A stretch of 64,000 nucleotides of DNA from Azohydromonas australica DSM 1124 (GTDB lineage Bacteria > Pseudomonadota > Gammaproteobacteria > Burkholderiales > Burkholderiaceae_C), in assembly GCF_000430725.1 (NCBI RefSeq), contig NZ_KE387208.1, forward strand, positions 215,145 through 279,144. The letters run 5' to 3'. Below the pieces are notes generated by a model that saw only the letters and a list, made by a program, of their open reading frames with translations, did no database searches and had not been told where the DNA came from. Shown piece by piece: positions 1 to 7,878 of the stretch; the first letter of the stretch is position 1, and each line of letters begins with the position of its first letter. A program made the translations under genes and the position numbers.

Positions 1-38
1 AGCCGGTGGCCAAGGCCGCGAAGGCCGAGGCGAAGTGA
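1..38 (+). CDS. C-terminal end of an unidentified gene
   Basis: Reading in the frame that begins at base 3, the window opens with codons for Pro-Val-Ala-Lys-Ala-Ala-Lys-Ala-Glu-Ala-Lys and a TGA at 36-38. The Ala/Lys-rich tail looks like the disordered end of a basic protein, but nothing more can be said. The porin gene begins 52 bases later behind its own ribosome binding site. Confidence 0.4.
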   Translation, partial: PVAKAAKAEAK

Positions 39-90
39 GCCAGCGGCACCACGGGGTGCCGCCGACAAGAAAACATCGAGGAGACAAGCC

Positions 91-1170
91 ATGAACCAGC
101 CCATGAAGGCGATGCTGGGCATCGCGCTGGCGGCGATCCCCGCCGCCGCTGCCTTGGCGCAGGGCGTCACGCTCGGCGGCGTCGCCGATTCCGCCGTCCG
201 TCACGTCCGCAACGAGGGCCTGGGCGGCTTGAGCTCGCTGGTCAGCGGCTCGAATGCGACCAGCCGCTTCATCCTGCGCGGCACCGAGAACCTGGGCGGG
301 GACCTGTCTGCCGGCTTCCACTTGGAGAGCGGCGTCGCGCTGGACACCGGGGCCAGCACCTCCAGCACCAACTTCTGGGACCGGCGCGCCACGCTGAGCC
401 TGGCGAGCAAGCGCTGGGGCGAGCTGCGCCTCGGCCGGGACTACGTGCCCAGCTACGTCAACTGGGTCCGCTACGACCCCTTCAGCCACGTCGGCGTGGC
501 CGGCTCCAACAACTTCGTCTCGGCCACGCCGGTGGGGCCGATCCGCTCGGCCTTCGGCACGGCGCCGAACACCACCACGCGCTCCAGCAACTCGGTGCAG
601 TGGCTGATGCCCAGCGGCTGGGGCGGACTGGAAGGCGGCGTGATGGTGGCTGCCGGCGAAGGCGGCACGGCGGCCAACGGCCAGCACAAGGTGCTTGGCG
701 CGCGGCTGGGCTATGCCGCCGGGCCGCTGGTGGTTTCCGCCGCCTTCACGCGCACGGAGAACAACCTCACCACCGCCACCGGCCGCTTCGACGACCGCGT
801 GGTGGCCGGCCTCTACGACTTCGGCCCGGTGCGCGTGTCGCTGGCGCTGCGCCGCTTCGACCAGGCCGATGCCACGCAGGACAACCTGATCGTGGGCGCC
901 TGGGTGCCGGTGGGCAACGGCGAGGTCAAGGCTTCGTGGCTGCGGGCGAAGTTCTCCGGCCGGGTCGGCGCCGCGTCGCTGGAAGGCAATCGCGCGGACC
1001 AGTACGGGCTGGGCTACGTGCACAACCTGTCCAAGCGCACGGCGCTGTACGGCACCCTGTCGTACATCGACAACCGCAACGTGGCCTACGTGGTGCCCGG
1101 CGGCCCCGGCGGCCTTGCGGCGGGCGGCTCGTCTCGCGGTATTGAAATGGGCATGCGCCACAATTTCTGA
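91..1170 (+). CDS. Gram-negative porin, outer-membrane beta-barrel
   Basis: This 359-residue protein starts with a signal peptide ending near ALAQG (about residue 24) followed by the GVTLGGVADSAV opening typical of trimeric Burkholderiales porins. The rest is alternating amphipathic strands rich in Gly, Asn and aromatics, and it ends in the terminal Phe (RHNF) that the BAM machinery recognises. It would let small solutes diffuse across the outer membrane. The start is preceded by GAGGAG at about 78-83. It is transcribed in the same direction as the ATP-citrate-lyase-like operon, but 503 bases separate them, so it is probably a single-gene unit. Substrate preference cannot be read from the sequence. 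Confidence 0.93.
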   Translation: MNQPMKAMLGIALAAIPAAAALAQGVTLGGVADSAVRHVRNEGLGGLSSLVSGSNATSRFILRGTENLGGDLSAGFHLESGVALDTGASTSSTNFWDRRATLSLASKRWGELRLGRDYVPSYVNWVRYDPFSHVGVAGSNNFVSATPVGPIRSAFGTAPNTTTRSSNSVQWLMPSGWGGLEGGVMVAAGEGGTAANGQHKVLGARLGYAAGPLVVSAAFTRTENNLTTATGRFDDRVVAGLYDFGPVRVSLALRRFDQADATQDNLIVGAWVPVGNGEVKASWLRAKFSGRVGAASLEGNRADQYGLGYVHNLSKRTALYGTLSYIDNRNVAYVVPGGPGGLAAGGSSRGIEMGMRHNF

Positions 1171-1177
1171 GTGGTGC

Positions 1178-1223
1178 CGGACCGGCGAATAAATAACGGG
1201 CTCACGCCATGCTCGCCGGTCCG
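1178..1223 (+). terminator. inverted repeat after the porin gene, possible terminator
   Basis: Bases 1178-1188 and 1213-1223 are perfect 11-bp complementary arms (CGGACCGGCGA) separated by 24 bases. The hairpin sits 7 bases past the porin stop codon. It lacks a T-run, so it may be a Rho-dependent end or an mRNA-stabilising structure rather than a classical intrinsic terminator. Confidence 0.4.
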
Positions 1224-1419
1224 AGAATCGACAGCGCCGCCTGGCGTTCCGTCCTGAATTTTGAATTGCCTGATTATTCCGGTGGCCGGCGTACCCGGCT
1301 GCCGGCGCAGCGCTTGGTGATTTACAGCGCCAAGGCTGAAGACTGAGATTTCAAGGATTGGCAGTGCTCCAATCCGGTTTTCGTCTGCGCCGGGTATTCC
1401 GGTGAGCTCAAAGATGGTT

Positions 1420-1458
1420 TAGGGGTTTCCCTAGGCAAGCTGACAGCAGACTGACAGC
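1420..1458. promoter_or_regulatory. candidate regulator binding sites (palindrome plus direct repeat)
   Basis: Bases 1420-1433 read TAGGGGTTTCCCTA, with 5-bp arms around a 4-base centre. They are followed by two copies of CTGACAGC at 1440-1447 and 1451-1458, spaced 11 bases and so on the same face of the helix. Both lie about 220-250 bases upstream of the first gene. The pattern suggests a transcription factor site; no promoter hexamers could be assigned with confidence and the cognate regulator is unknown. Confidence 0.35.
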
Positions 1459-1673
1459 GCTGCGCCGAATACTGTGCGTTATTGCACTGTCCAGGGCGTC
1501 CAAGCGGACCAAGCCAAGAAATTCTGCCTGTTGCGACGACAGGCGGCCGGGCCGGTTTTGTCCCGTCATTTCACTGGCGTCCGCCGGCAGCGACCGTATA
1601 GCAAGTTTCGTGTTCTCGGAAATCGGCGAAGCGAATTCAGCTTCACCCCCTGGTTCAACCTGAAGGAGATTCC

Positions 1674-2954
1674 ATGCAACTCACCGGCATGCTTTACGGC
1701 GCGCAATTGCTGCGGCACGTCGATTTTCCGACCGCGGAGGTGCTCGGCCCCGACGCGTCGGAAGACGACATCCAGGCGCTGATCCGCCGCCACGGACAGG
1801 TGTTCATCAAGCCGCTGTTCAAGGGCGGCGTGGGCAAGAAGGGCAAGTCCGGCCTGATCGGCCGCGCCAAGGACTTGGCGCAAGCGCTGGCGGAGAAGGA
1901 GCGGCTGTACTTCGCCGAGCACCGCCACGGCAACGCCACGGCCAAGGCCAACGGCGTGACCTTCGAGGGCGGCGTGCCGGCCGAGCACGAGGTCTACTTC
2001 GCCATCACCGACGACACGCGCTACCGCGCCCCGACGATGACGCTCACGCACCGCGGCGGCGTGGACATCGAGGAGTTGGACAAGTCGGAGATCGCCACCG
2101 TGCCCTTCGACGCGCTCACGGGCCTCAAGGCCTTCGTGGTGGCCAACGCGCTGACCGACATCGGCGCGCCCAAGGAGATCATCTCGCCGCTGGTGCAGCA
2201 CCTGCCCAAGCTGTGGGAGCTGATGCACCACTACGGCATGACGACGCTGGAGCTGAATCCGATCCGCATGCGCGTGGACGGCAACGGCAAGCTCACGCCG
2301 GTGGCCTGCGACTTCAAGTGCGGCTTCGACCGCGATGACCCGCGCGTGGCGCGGCTGAGCCTGCCGCGGCACCTCTTCGCTGCCGACATCGGCGCCTTCG
2401 AGCAGGAGGTCAACGAGCTGCGCACGCACCAGGGGCAGTCGGACGTGTTCGTCATCAACGAGCGCGGCACCATCCTGGCGCCCACCTTTGGCGGCGGCGC
2501 CAACTCGCTGGTGACGGAGGTGCTGGGCGAGGCCGCGAGCATCTCCTCGGACTTCGGCGGCAACCCGCCCTACGAAAAGATGAAGCAGGTGGCCAAGATC
2601 TGCTACCGGCACTTCCTGGCGCAGTCCAACGTGCTGTTCATCATCGGCGGCAAGTCCAACAACACCGACATCCACGAGACGCTGCGCGCCATGGGCGACG
2701 CGCTGCGCGAGCACTTCGCCACGCACGGCCCCACGCCGCTGTACGTGGTGGTGGGCCGCGGCGGCCCGAACCTCGTGCGCGGCTTCGGCGCCTTGGCCGA
2801 CACCTGCGAGGCGCTGGGGCTGCCTTACCGCTTCTTCGGCTTCGACAGCGCGATCTCCGAGGTCGTCAACTACGCCAAGCGCATCGACGAGTGGATGAAG
2901 GCCGGCGGGCGCGCGGCCATCGCTGCGCAGCTCGGCATCAAGAACGCCGCCTGA
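1674..2954 (+). CDS. ATP-grasp acyl-CoA ligase subunit, ATP-citrate lyase small-subunit/SucC-like
   Basis: At 426 residues this matches the length of the ATP-grasp subunit of two-subunit ATP-citrate lyase (about 400-425). The N-terminal half is an ATP-grasp domain, with the metal-binding LELNPIR segment near residue 195. The C-terminal half is a CoA-ligase flavodoxin-like domain, with GGGANSLVTEVLG and SDFGGNPP around residues 275-300 and a conserved IIGGKSNNTD near 325. In this family the subunit binds ATP and the carboxylic acid and works with an alpha-type subunit that carries the phospho-histidine. That partner is the next gene, 24 bases downstream. The start is supported by GAAGGAG just upstream. 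Citrate as substrate is an inference; malate or another dicarboxylate is possible. Confidence 0.8.
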   Translation: MQLTGMLYGAQLLRHVDFPTAEVLGPDASEDDIQALIRRHGQVFIKPLFKGGVGKKGKSGLIGRAKDLAQALAEKERLYFAEHRHGNATAKANGVTFEGGVPAEHEVYFAITDDTRYRAPTMTLTHRGGVDIEELDKSEIATVPFDALTGLKAFVVANALTDIGAPKEIISPLVQHLPKLWELMHHYGMTTLELNPIRMRVDGNGKLTPVACDFKCGFDRDDPRVARLSLPRHLFAADIGAFEQEVNELRTHQGQSDVFVINERGTILAPTFGGGANSLVTEVLGEAASISSDFGGNPPYEKMKQVAKICYRHFLAQSNVLFIIGGKSNNTDIHETLRAMGDALREHFATHGPTPLYVVVGRGGPNLVRGFGALADTCEALGLPYRFFGFDSAISEVVNYAKRIDEWMKAGGRAAIAAQLGIKNAA

Positions 2955-2978
2955 CGACCTGGCTTAGGAGACACGACC

Positions 2979-5690
2979 ATGCATGCACGAGGCATTTCCA
3001 GCTTCCCGTACTACCTGGGCATCAACTCGCTGGCCGACGTGGCCACGCGCGGTGACCGGGTGTGCGTCCTCAACATCCTGGGCGGCGAGTCGCGCCAGGT
3101 CACGCCCACGAGCCACGCGTTTTCCGGCGGCAACGTGGTGTTCGGCACCTCGCCCGGGCGCGGCGGCCAGGTGCTCAAGACGCCCGCGGGCGACATCCCC
3201 GTCTTCAACAACGTGCGCGAGGGCCTCAACGCGGGCCTGGAGTTCAACACCGGCGTGGTGTACCTGCCGCCCTCGGGCGTGCGCGACGGCGTGGCCGAGC
3301 TCATCCGCGTGAACCCGGGGCTGCGCAAGATCGTCATCATCACCGAGAAGATCGCGGTGCATGACGCGCGCGAGATCCGCGCCATGGCGCAGAGCGCGGG
3401 CATCGACATCATCGGCGGCAACTGCCTGGGCGTGGCCGACTCGTGGAACCGCGTGCGCATCGGCGGCGCGCTGGGCGGGGACCTGCCCGAGGACTCGCTG
3501 CTGCAGGGCTCGGTGGCGATCTTCTCCAACTCCGGGGGCTTCACCACCACCATCGCGCAGTACCTCGCCAGCGAGGGCTGGGGCACGACCACGCTGGTGT
3601 CCTCGGGCAAGGACGTCTACATCCACTACGCCGCGCGCGACTTCGCGCATGCGTTCCGCAACGACGGCCGCTCGCGCGCCGCGGTGCTGTACGCCGAGCC
3701 CGGCGGCTACTACGAGCACGCGCTGGACTTCGGCAAGCCGGTGGTGGCGTGCGTGGTGGGGCGCTGGAAGTCCAAGCTCACGCGCGCGGTGGGCCACGCC
3801 GGCGCCATGGCCGGCTCCGGCGACAGCGCGCAGGACAAGGAACGGTGGTTCATGGAGAGCCTGGGCGTGGACGCGCTGTTCACACCCGAGAACCCGGTGG
3901 TGTCGAAGAAGGGCGCGGTGGTGACCAACATCGCCCACATCCCGGCGGCGCTCACCGCCGTGATGGCGCTGAGCGGCGCCAAGCCCGACTTCCCGCGACG
4001 CGGCAGCCTGAGCCTGAAGCCCTGGCTGGCCAACGACCAGGGGCTGGAGCTGCCGGCCGAGCTGGTGCTGGCGCCGGTGCCCGCGCCCGAGCCCTATGGC
4101 GCGCAGATCGCCGCGCTGTCCAAGCAGGTGGGTGCCGTGGTCGCGCGCCAGAACATGAAGGACAAGTCCGGCGCCTCGCAGATGGACCCGGCCACGCAGG
4201 TGACCTCGGTGCACGGGCACCCGGTGCTGGACCTGGCGCTGCAGCCGCTGCAGGCGGTGTTCGCGCTGCCGCTGGTGCACGAGGTGGCCGGCCCCAACGA
4301 CCGCGCGCTGCTGGACATCGCGGTGGCGGCGGAGGTGAACCTCGTGGGCGACCCGGTGCTGGTGGCCGCGCAGGCGGCACGCGACGCGGGCAACGCGCCC
4401 AACGCCGTCATGGCCGCGGCGGCGTCCATCGTCGGCCCCAGGCGCGTGGAGCGCGCGCTGGCGTGCACGCGCACGCTGATCGAGCTGTTCCTGGGCTCGG
4501 GGCTGAGAGACGGTAGCCAGGAAGGCTTTGACTTCTCTGGCATCACTCTGGACGAGGCCACGCGCGCGCTGTTCACGCAGCGCGAGGACGAGGCCAAGGA
4601 CTCGCACCCCAAGGCTATGCTGCAGGCCGTGCGCCAGCGCAAGGTGAAGTCGGTGTTCCTGGACTTCCTGCTGGCGCAGGACATCACGCTGTCGCGCGAC
4701 GCCATCCTGGCGGCCATCGCGACGACCATCGCCTGGGGCCCGCTGCTGCGCAAGCGCATCACGCGGCTGACCGCCGAGACACTGCCCTGGTACCTGCGCC
4801 TTTACGGCGTGATGGTGGGCGCCTCCATCCCGGCAGAGAAGCACCAATGGGGATCGCTGGCCGGCATCTCGCAGGCCGAGCGCTACGGCAGCTGGACCAT
4901 GGCCGACCTGTGTGCCCTGGCCGTCACAGGGCGCAAGCCCACGGCCGAGGAGTCGTTGCCGCTGCAGATGCTCATCGGGCTGCTCGTGTCCAACGGCCCG
5001 GGCTCGATCTCCGCGCAGGGCGCCAAGGGTGCGGTGTCGGCCGACGGCCCGCAGACGCCGGGCAGGGTGCAGATCAACAAGGGCATGGTGGGCTTCCTCA
5101 CGCACACCGGCTACAGCCACGGCGGCAACGGCTTCGAGGGCATGGCCTTCCTGCTGGAGCAGTTCAAGGGCGTGGACCTGCAGGACCCGAGCGACCCCCA
5201 TCACGGCCTGGACCTCAAGGCCATGGCGACGGCCTTCGCCAAGGCCTACAAGGCCGAGAAGCGCGCGGCCAAGGAGGCGGGGCAGGAGCTGCGCGCGCTG
5301 CCCGGCGTGCACCACCCGGTGTTCAAGGGCAAGCCGGTCAACGTCGATCCGCGCGAGCGCTTCATCGCTGAGTTCATGGCGCAACACGGGAAGTACAACG
5401 TCTTCCACGCCTTCTACCGGGAGCTGGCGCAGGCGCTGTACGACGTGGGTGCGACGCCTTACGTGTTCTGCGTCAACGTGGACGCCGTAATTGCCGCACT
5501 GCTGTTGGGGTTGCTCTGGAAAGACTACAAGGCCGGCCTGCTCGACGTGCGCGACCTGGAGAATGCGGCCTTCACCGTGTTCCTGTATGGCCGGATGATC
5601 GGCGCCGCCGCGGAAATCGATGACCACCTCAACCGTGGCCGGAACATGGACACGCGCACGCCGGAAGCCGCCTGCTCGCACGTTCTCTGA
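2979..5690 (+). CDS. CoA-ligase alpha / citrate-synthase-fold fusion, ATP-citrate lyase large-subunit-like
   Basis: This 903-residue fusion begins with a succinyl-CoA-synthetase-alpha-like half (about 1-340). It contains IFSNSGGFTTT and a phospho-histidine motif GHAGAMAG, with the His at residue 273. The C-terminal part (about 620-900) has a citrate-synthase-like fold: SNGPGSIS at 671-678, VHHPVF with His779, NVDAV with Asp835, and a closing YGRMIGAAAEIDDHL. The usual two-domain subunit has about 610 residues, so roughly 300 extra residues lie in the middle (about 340-620), with weak citrate-synthase-like flavour. The first catalytic His of the fold (the H of the family's DHGP) appears to be Asn672. 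If real, ordinary citryl-CoA cleavage may be altered. AGGAGA precedes the start. It is co-transcribed with the ATP-grasp subunit and a thioesterase gene. Confidence 0.75.
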   Translation: MHARGISSFPYYLGINSLADVATRGDRVCVLNILGGESRQVTPTSHAFSGGNVVFGTSPGRGGQVLKTPAGDIPVFNNVREGLNAGLEFNTGVVYLPPSGVRDGVAELIRVNPGLRKIVIITEKIAVHDAREIRAMAQSAGIDIIGGNCLGVADSWNRVRIGGALGGDLPEDSLLQGSVAIFSNSGGFTTTIAQYLASEGWGTTTLVSSGKDVYIHYAARDFAHAFRNDGRSRAAVLYAEPGGYYEHALDFGKPVVACVVGRWKSKLTRAVGHAGAMAGSGDSAQDKERWFMESLGVDALFTPENPVVSKKGAVVTNIAHIPAALTAVMALSGAKPDFPRRGSLSLKPWLANDQGLELPAELVLAPVPAPEPYGAQIAALSKQVGAVVARQNMKDKSGASQMDPATQVTSVHGHPVLDLALQPLQAVFALPLVHEVAGPNDRALLDIAVAAEVNLVGDPVLVAAQAARDAGNAPNAVMAAAASIVGPRRVERALACTRTLIELFLGSGLRDGSQEGFDFSGITLDEATRALFTQREDEAKDSHPKAMLQAVRQRKVKSVFLDFLLAQDITLSRDAILAAIATTIAWGPLLRKRITRLTAETLPWYLRLYGVMVGASIPAEKHQWGSLAGISQAERYGSWTMADLCALAVTGRKPTAEESLPLQMLIGLLVSNGPGSISAQGAKGAVSADGPQTPGRVQINKGMVGFLTHTGYSHGGNGFEGMAFLLEQFKGVDLQDPSDPHHGLDLKAMATAFAKAYKAEKRAAKEAGQELRALPGVHHPVFKGKPVNVDPRERFIAEFMAQHGKYNVFHAFYRELAQALYDVGATPYVFCVNVDAVIAALLLGLLWKDYKAGLLDVRDLENAAFTVFLYGRMIGAAAEIDDHLNRGRNMDTRTPEAACSHVL

Positions 5691-5716
5691 AACCCCCTCA
5701 CGAAGGAACCCAGGCG

Positions 5717-6205
5717 ATGGACCTGCCCGCGCACCAGCTCACCATGACGGTGCTGATGACCCCCGACACCGCCAACTTCTCCGGCAACGTGCATGGCGGC
5801 ACGATCCTGAAGCTGCTGGACCAGGTGGCCTACGCCTGTGCCAGCCGCTATGCGGGGCGCTACGTGGTGACGCTGTCGGTGGACCAGGTGATGTTCCGGC
5901 AGCCGATCCACGTCGGCGAGCTGGTGACCTTCCTGGCCAGCATCAACCACACCGGCACCTCGTCGATGGAGGTGGGCATCAAGGTCATCGCGGAGGACAT
6001 CCGCAGCCAGGTGGTGCGCCACGTCAACAGCTGCTTCTTCACGATGGTGGCGGTGGACGACGACCGCAAGCCCGCGCCGGTGGCACCGCTGCGGCCCTTC
6101 ACGCCCGACGAGCGCCGCCGCTACGAGCAGGCCAAGGTGCGGCGGCAACTGCGGCAGGAGCTGGAGGCGCGGTACAAGGGGATGCGGGCGCCTGAAGCGG
6201 AGTGA
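5717..6205 (+). CDS. acyl-CoA thioesterase, hotdog fold (YciA/BFIT type)
   Basis: This is a 162-residue single hotdog domain. It has the family's NVHGGTILKLLDQVAYACASR helix region around residues 24-45, where the Asp or Asn-His pair supports hydrolysis, then SVDQVMFRQPIHVGE and VNSCFFTMVAVD. It would hydrolyse acyl-CoA to free acid and CoA in the cytoplasm. It lies 26 bases after the CoA-ligase/lyase fusion behind AAGGA, so it is probably the third gene of that operon and may drain CoA esters made there. The charged C-terminal helix after about residue 135 is normal for the family. The substrate is not predictable. Confidence 0.88.
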   Translation: MDLPAHQLTMTVLMTPDTANFSGNVHGGTILKLLDQVAYACASRYAGRYVVTLSVDQVMFRQPIHVGELVTFLASINHTGTSSMEVGIKVIAEDIRSQVVRHVNSCFFTMVAVDDDRKPAPVAPLRPFTPDERRRYEQAKVRRQLRQELEARYKGMRAPEAE

Positions 6206-6230
6206 AGGGGCAAGTGCTGGCGCGAAGCCT

Positions 6231-6680
6231 TCAACCGGCGCGGGCTTGGCGCACGGCCGACGCTGCCGCCCGCAGCGCCAGCAGGTAGCTCTCCACGCCG
6301 AAGCCGCAGATCTGGCCGCGCACGATCTCGGCGAACACCGACTGGTGGCGGAAGGCCTCGCGGGCGTGGATGTTGGACATGTGCAGCTCCACGATCGGGC
6401 AGCCCAGGATGGCCAGCGCATCCCGGATGCCGTAGCTGTAGTGCGTCCAGGCGCCGGCGTTGATGAGCACCGCGTCCACGCCATCGGCATGGCCCCGGTG
6501 GATGCGCTGCACCATCTCGCCCTCGCTGTTGCTCTGGAAGCTCTCGACCTCGGCGCCAAGCTCCTGGCCCAGCGCCTGCAGCCGCTCGTCGATTTGCGCG
6601 AGCGTGATGGTCCCGTACTGCTGCGGGTCGCGCTTGCCGAACATGTCGTGGTTGATGCCGTGAAGCATGAGGATCTTCAT
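6231..6680 (-). CDS. aroQ: 3-dehydroquinate dehydratase, type II
   Basis: This 149-residue protein catalyses the dehydration of 3-dehydroquinate to 3-dehydroshikimate. It shows GKRDPQQYG (catalytic Arg and Tyr), FQSNSEGE, the SNIHAREAFRHQS active-site His and substrate loop, and GFGVESYLLAL. The usual LNGPNLN opening is LHGINHD and the usual NPGAYTH is NAGAWTH, so it belongs to a divergent branch. The start at 6680 (MKILMLHG) is chosen because AGGAA lies just upstream and earlier in-frame sequence lacks family similarity. It is the last gene of the minus-strand operon that also carries aroE and a TRAP binding protein, which suggests a catabolic rather than biosynthetic role. Confidence 0.92.
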   Translation of the reverse strand: MKILMLHGINHDMFGKRDPQQYGTITLAQIDERLQALGQELGAEVESFQSNSEGEMVQRIHRGHADGVDAVLINAGAWTHYSYGIRDALAILGCPIVELHMSNIHAREAFRHQSVFAEIVRGQICGFGVESYLLALRAAASAVRQARAG

Positions 6681-6696
6681 CGAGGGGTTCCTGCGG

Positions 6697-6726
6697 AAAA
6701 TGAAAGGCCGCCTTCGACAGGCGGCC
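6697..6726 (-). terminator. intrinsic terminator or attenuator between dctP and aroQ
   Basis: On the minus strand, complementary 8-bp arms GGCCGCCT/AGGCGGCC (6706-6713 and 6719-6726) enclose a 5-base loop. They are followed by TTTCATTTT. The structure lies 18 bases past the dctP stop and just before the aroQ ribosome binding site, so aroQ would be expressed by readthrough or from its own promoter. Confidence 0.65.
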
Positions 6727-6744
6727 GCTGGTGTCAAAAGGCGC

Positions 6745-7752
6745 TTACTTGCGCAGCTTGGCCAGCTCGGCTTGCAGCGCGGCAACGGTGTCGGCACCCA
6801 CGATGGCGGTCTGCTTGTCGATGACAGGCTTGACCTTCTCGCGCAGCTTGGCGATCTCGCCCGGCGGCAGTTCGGTGACTTGCATGCCGGCCTTCTTCAG
6901 ATCTTCCACCGCGACTTCGGCCTCCTTGCGCGAAACGCCGCGCTGGTAGGTGGTGGCCTGCGCCGCGGCGTCGGTGATCAGCGCCTTTTCGTCAGCGTTG
7001 AGCTTGTCCCAGAACTTCTTGCCCACGATCAGCGCCTGCGGGTTGTAGATGTGGCGCGTGAGGGCGAGGTACTTCTGCACCTCGTAGATCTTGTTGGCCT
7101 TGATGACGGTGGCCGGGTTTTCATGGCCGTCGATCGCCTTTTGCTCCATCGCCGGGTACACCTCGGGGAAAGGCATCGGCGTGGCATTGGCACCCAGCGC
7201 GTTGAAGACGTCCACGTAGATCGGCGACTGGATGACGCGGATCTTCAGTCCAGCGATGTCCTCTGCCTTGTTGATGGGACGCTTGCTGTTGGTCAGGTTG
7301 CGAAAGCCCAGGTCCCAGTAGTTCAGGCCCACCAGGCCCTTGGGGTCCAGCTTGGCAAACAGGTTCTTGCCGAAGGCGCCGTCGGCCACGGCGTCGGCTT
7401 CCTGCGCGTTGTTGAACAGGAAGGGAAAGTCGTAGACCGCAAATTCCTTGACCTGGGCCTGCAGGATGCCGGCGTTGAGCACCGTCATCTCGATCGTGCC
7501 GCCCTGCAGCGCCGACACGGTCTGCACGTCGCCGCCGAGTTGCCCGGACGGGTAGAGCTTCACGGTGATCTTGCCGCCGGACTTCTGCGCCACGAGGTCG
7601 GCGAACTTCTGCGCGCCCTGGCCCTGCGGGTGTTCCTTGGGGTTCTGGAACGCGAACTTGATGGTGTGCTCGCGGATGTCGGCGGCGTGCACGGCGAGGG
7701 GCAGCACGGCCGCGACGGCGGCGGCCACGAAGGTGCGGCGGACGAGTTTCAT
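6745..7752 (-). CDS. TRAP transporter periplasmic solute-binding protein, DctP family
   Basis: This 335-residue protein has a cleavable signal peptide (cleavage near VHA/ADI, residue 23) and the DctP fold. Visible landmarks are FAFQNPKEHPQGQGAQKFADLV, LYPSGQLGGD, the hinge helix GLKIRVIQSPIYVDVF around 155-175 carrying the carboxylate-binding Arg, and AIDGHENP. It would deliver a carboxylic acid to a TRAP permease. No DctQ or DctM gene is adjacent, so it must use a permease encoded elsewhere. Its position between aroE and aroQ suggests a cyclic hydroxy acid such as quinate or shikimate, but this is inference. AGGAGACAAGCGC precedes the ATG. Confidence 0.92.
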   Translation of the reverse strand: MKLVRRTFVAAAVAAVLPLAVHAADIREHTIKFAFQNPKEHPQGQGAQKFADLVAQKSGGKITVKLYPSGQLGGDVQTVSALQGGTIEMTVLNAGILQAQVKEFAVYDFPFLFNNAQEADAVADGAFGKNLFAKLDPKGLVGLNYWDLGFRNLTNSKRPINKAEDIAGLKIRVIQSPIYVDVFNALGANATPMPFPEVYPAMEQKAIDGHENPATVIKANKIYEVQKYLALTRHIYNPQALIVGKKFWDKLNADEKALITDAAAQATTYQRGVSRKEAEVAVEDLKKAGMQVTELPPGEIAKLREKVKPVIDKQTAIVGADTVAALQAELAKLRK

Positions 7753-7809
7753 GCGCTTGTCTCCTGAGTTGGGCGCTGGCTGGGAATCGTTTTGTCTTGA
7801 GATACAGCT

Positions 7810-7833
7810 GCCCGGGCCCTTGAGAGCCCGGGC
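7810..7833 (-). repeat. intercistronic hairpin between aroE and dctP
   Basis: Two copies of the self-complementary octamer GCCCGGGC (7810-7817 and 7826-7833) flank an 8-base loop. The hairpin falls in the 126-base gap after aroE and before the dctP start. No T-run follows it. Such structures commonly stabilise one segment of an operon transcript, which would suit higher expression of the binding protein. Confidence 0.5.
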
Positions 7834-7878
7834 GTCAAGCGGCAGTGCGGTCGCTGGCGCGCTGGGTGGGACTTGGCG

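Larger units (their letters stand above)
1171..1673 (+). other. 503-base intergenic region upstream of the ATP-citrate-lyase-like operon
   Basis: There is no convincing gene here. The segment is visibly less GC-rich than its surroundings and holds the post-porin hairpin, a TAGGG/CCCTA palindrome, an 11-bp-spaced direct repeat, and a clear GAAGGAG ribosome binding site just before 1674. It is best read as the control region for the downstream operon. Confidence 0.6.

Noticed and set aside
2964..5681. A very long minus-strand open frame (about 905 codons) opposite the lyase-like gene
   Set aside because: The translation is rich in Arg, His, Val and Gly repeats typical of antisense frames in GC-rich DNA. 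It has no domain, and the plus-strand frame has clear motifs.
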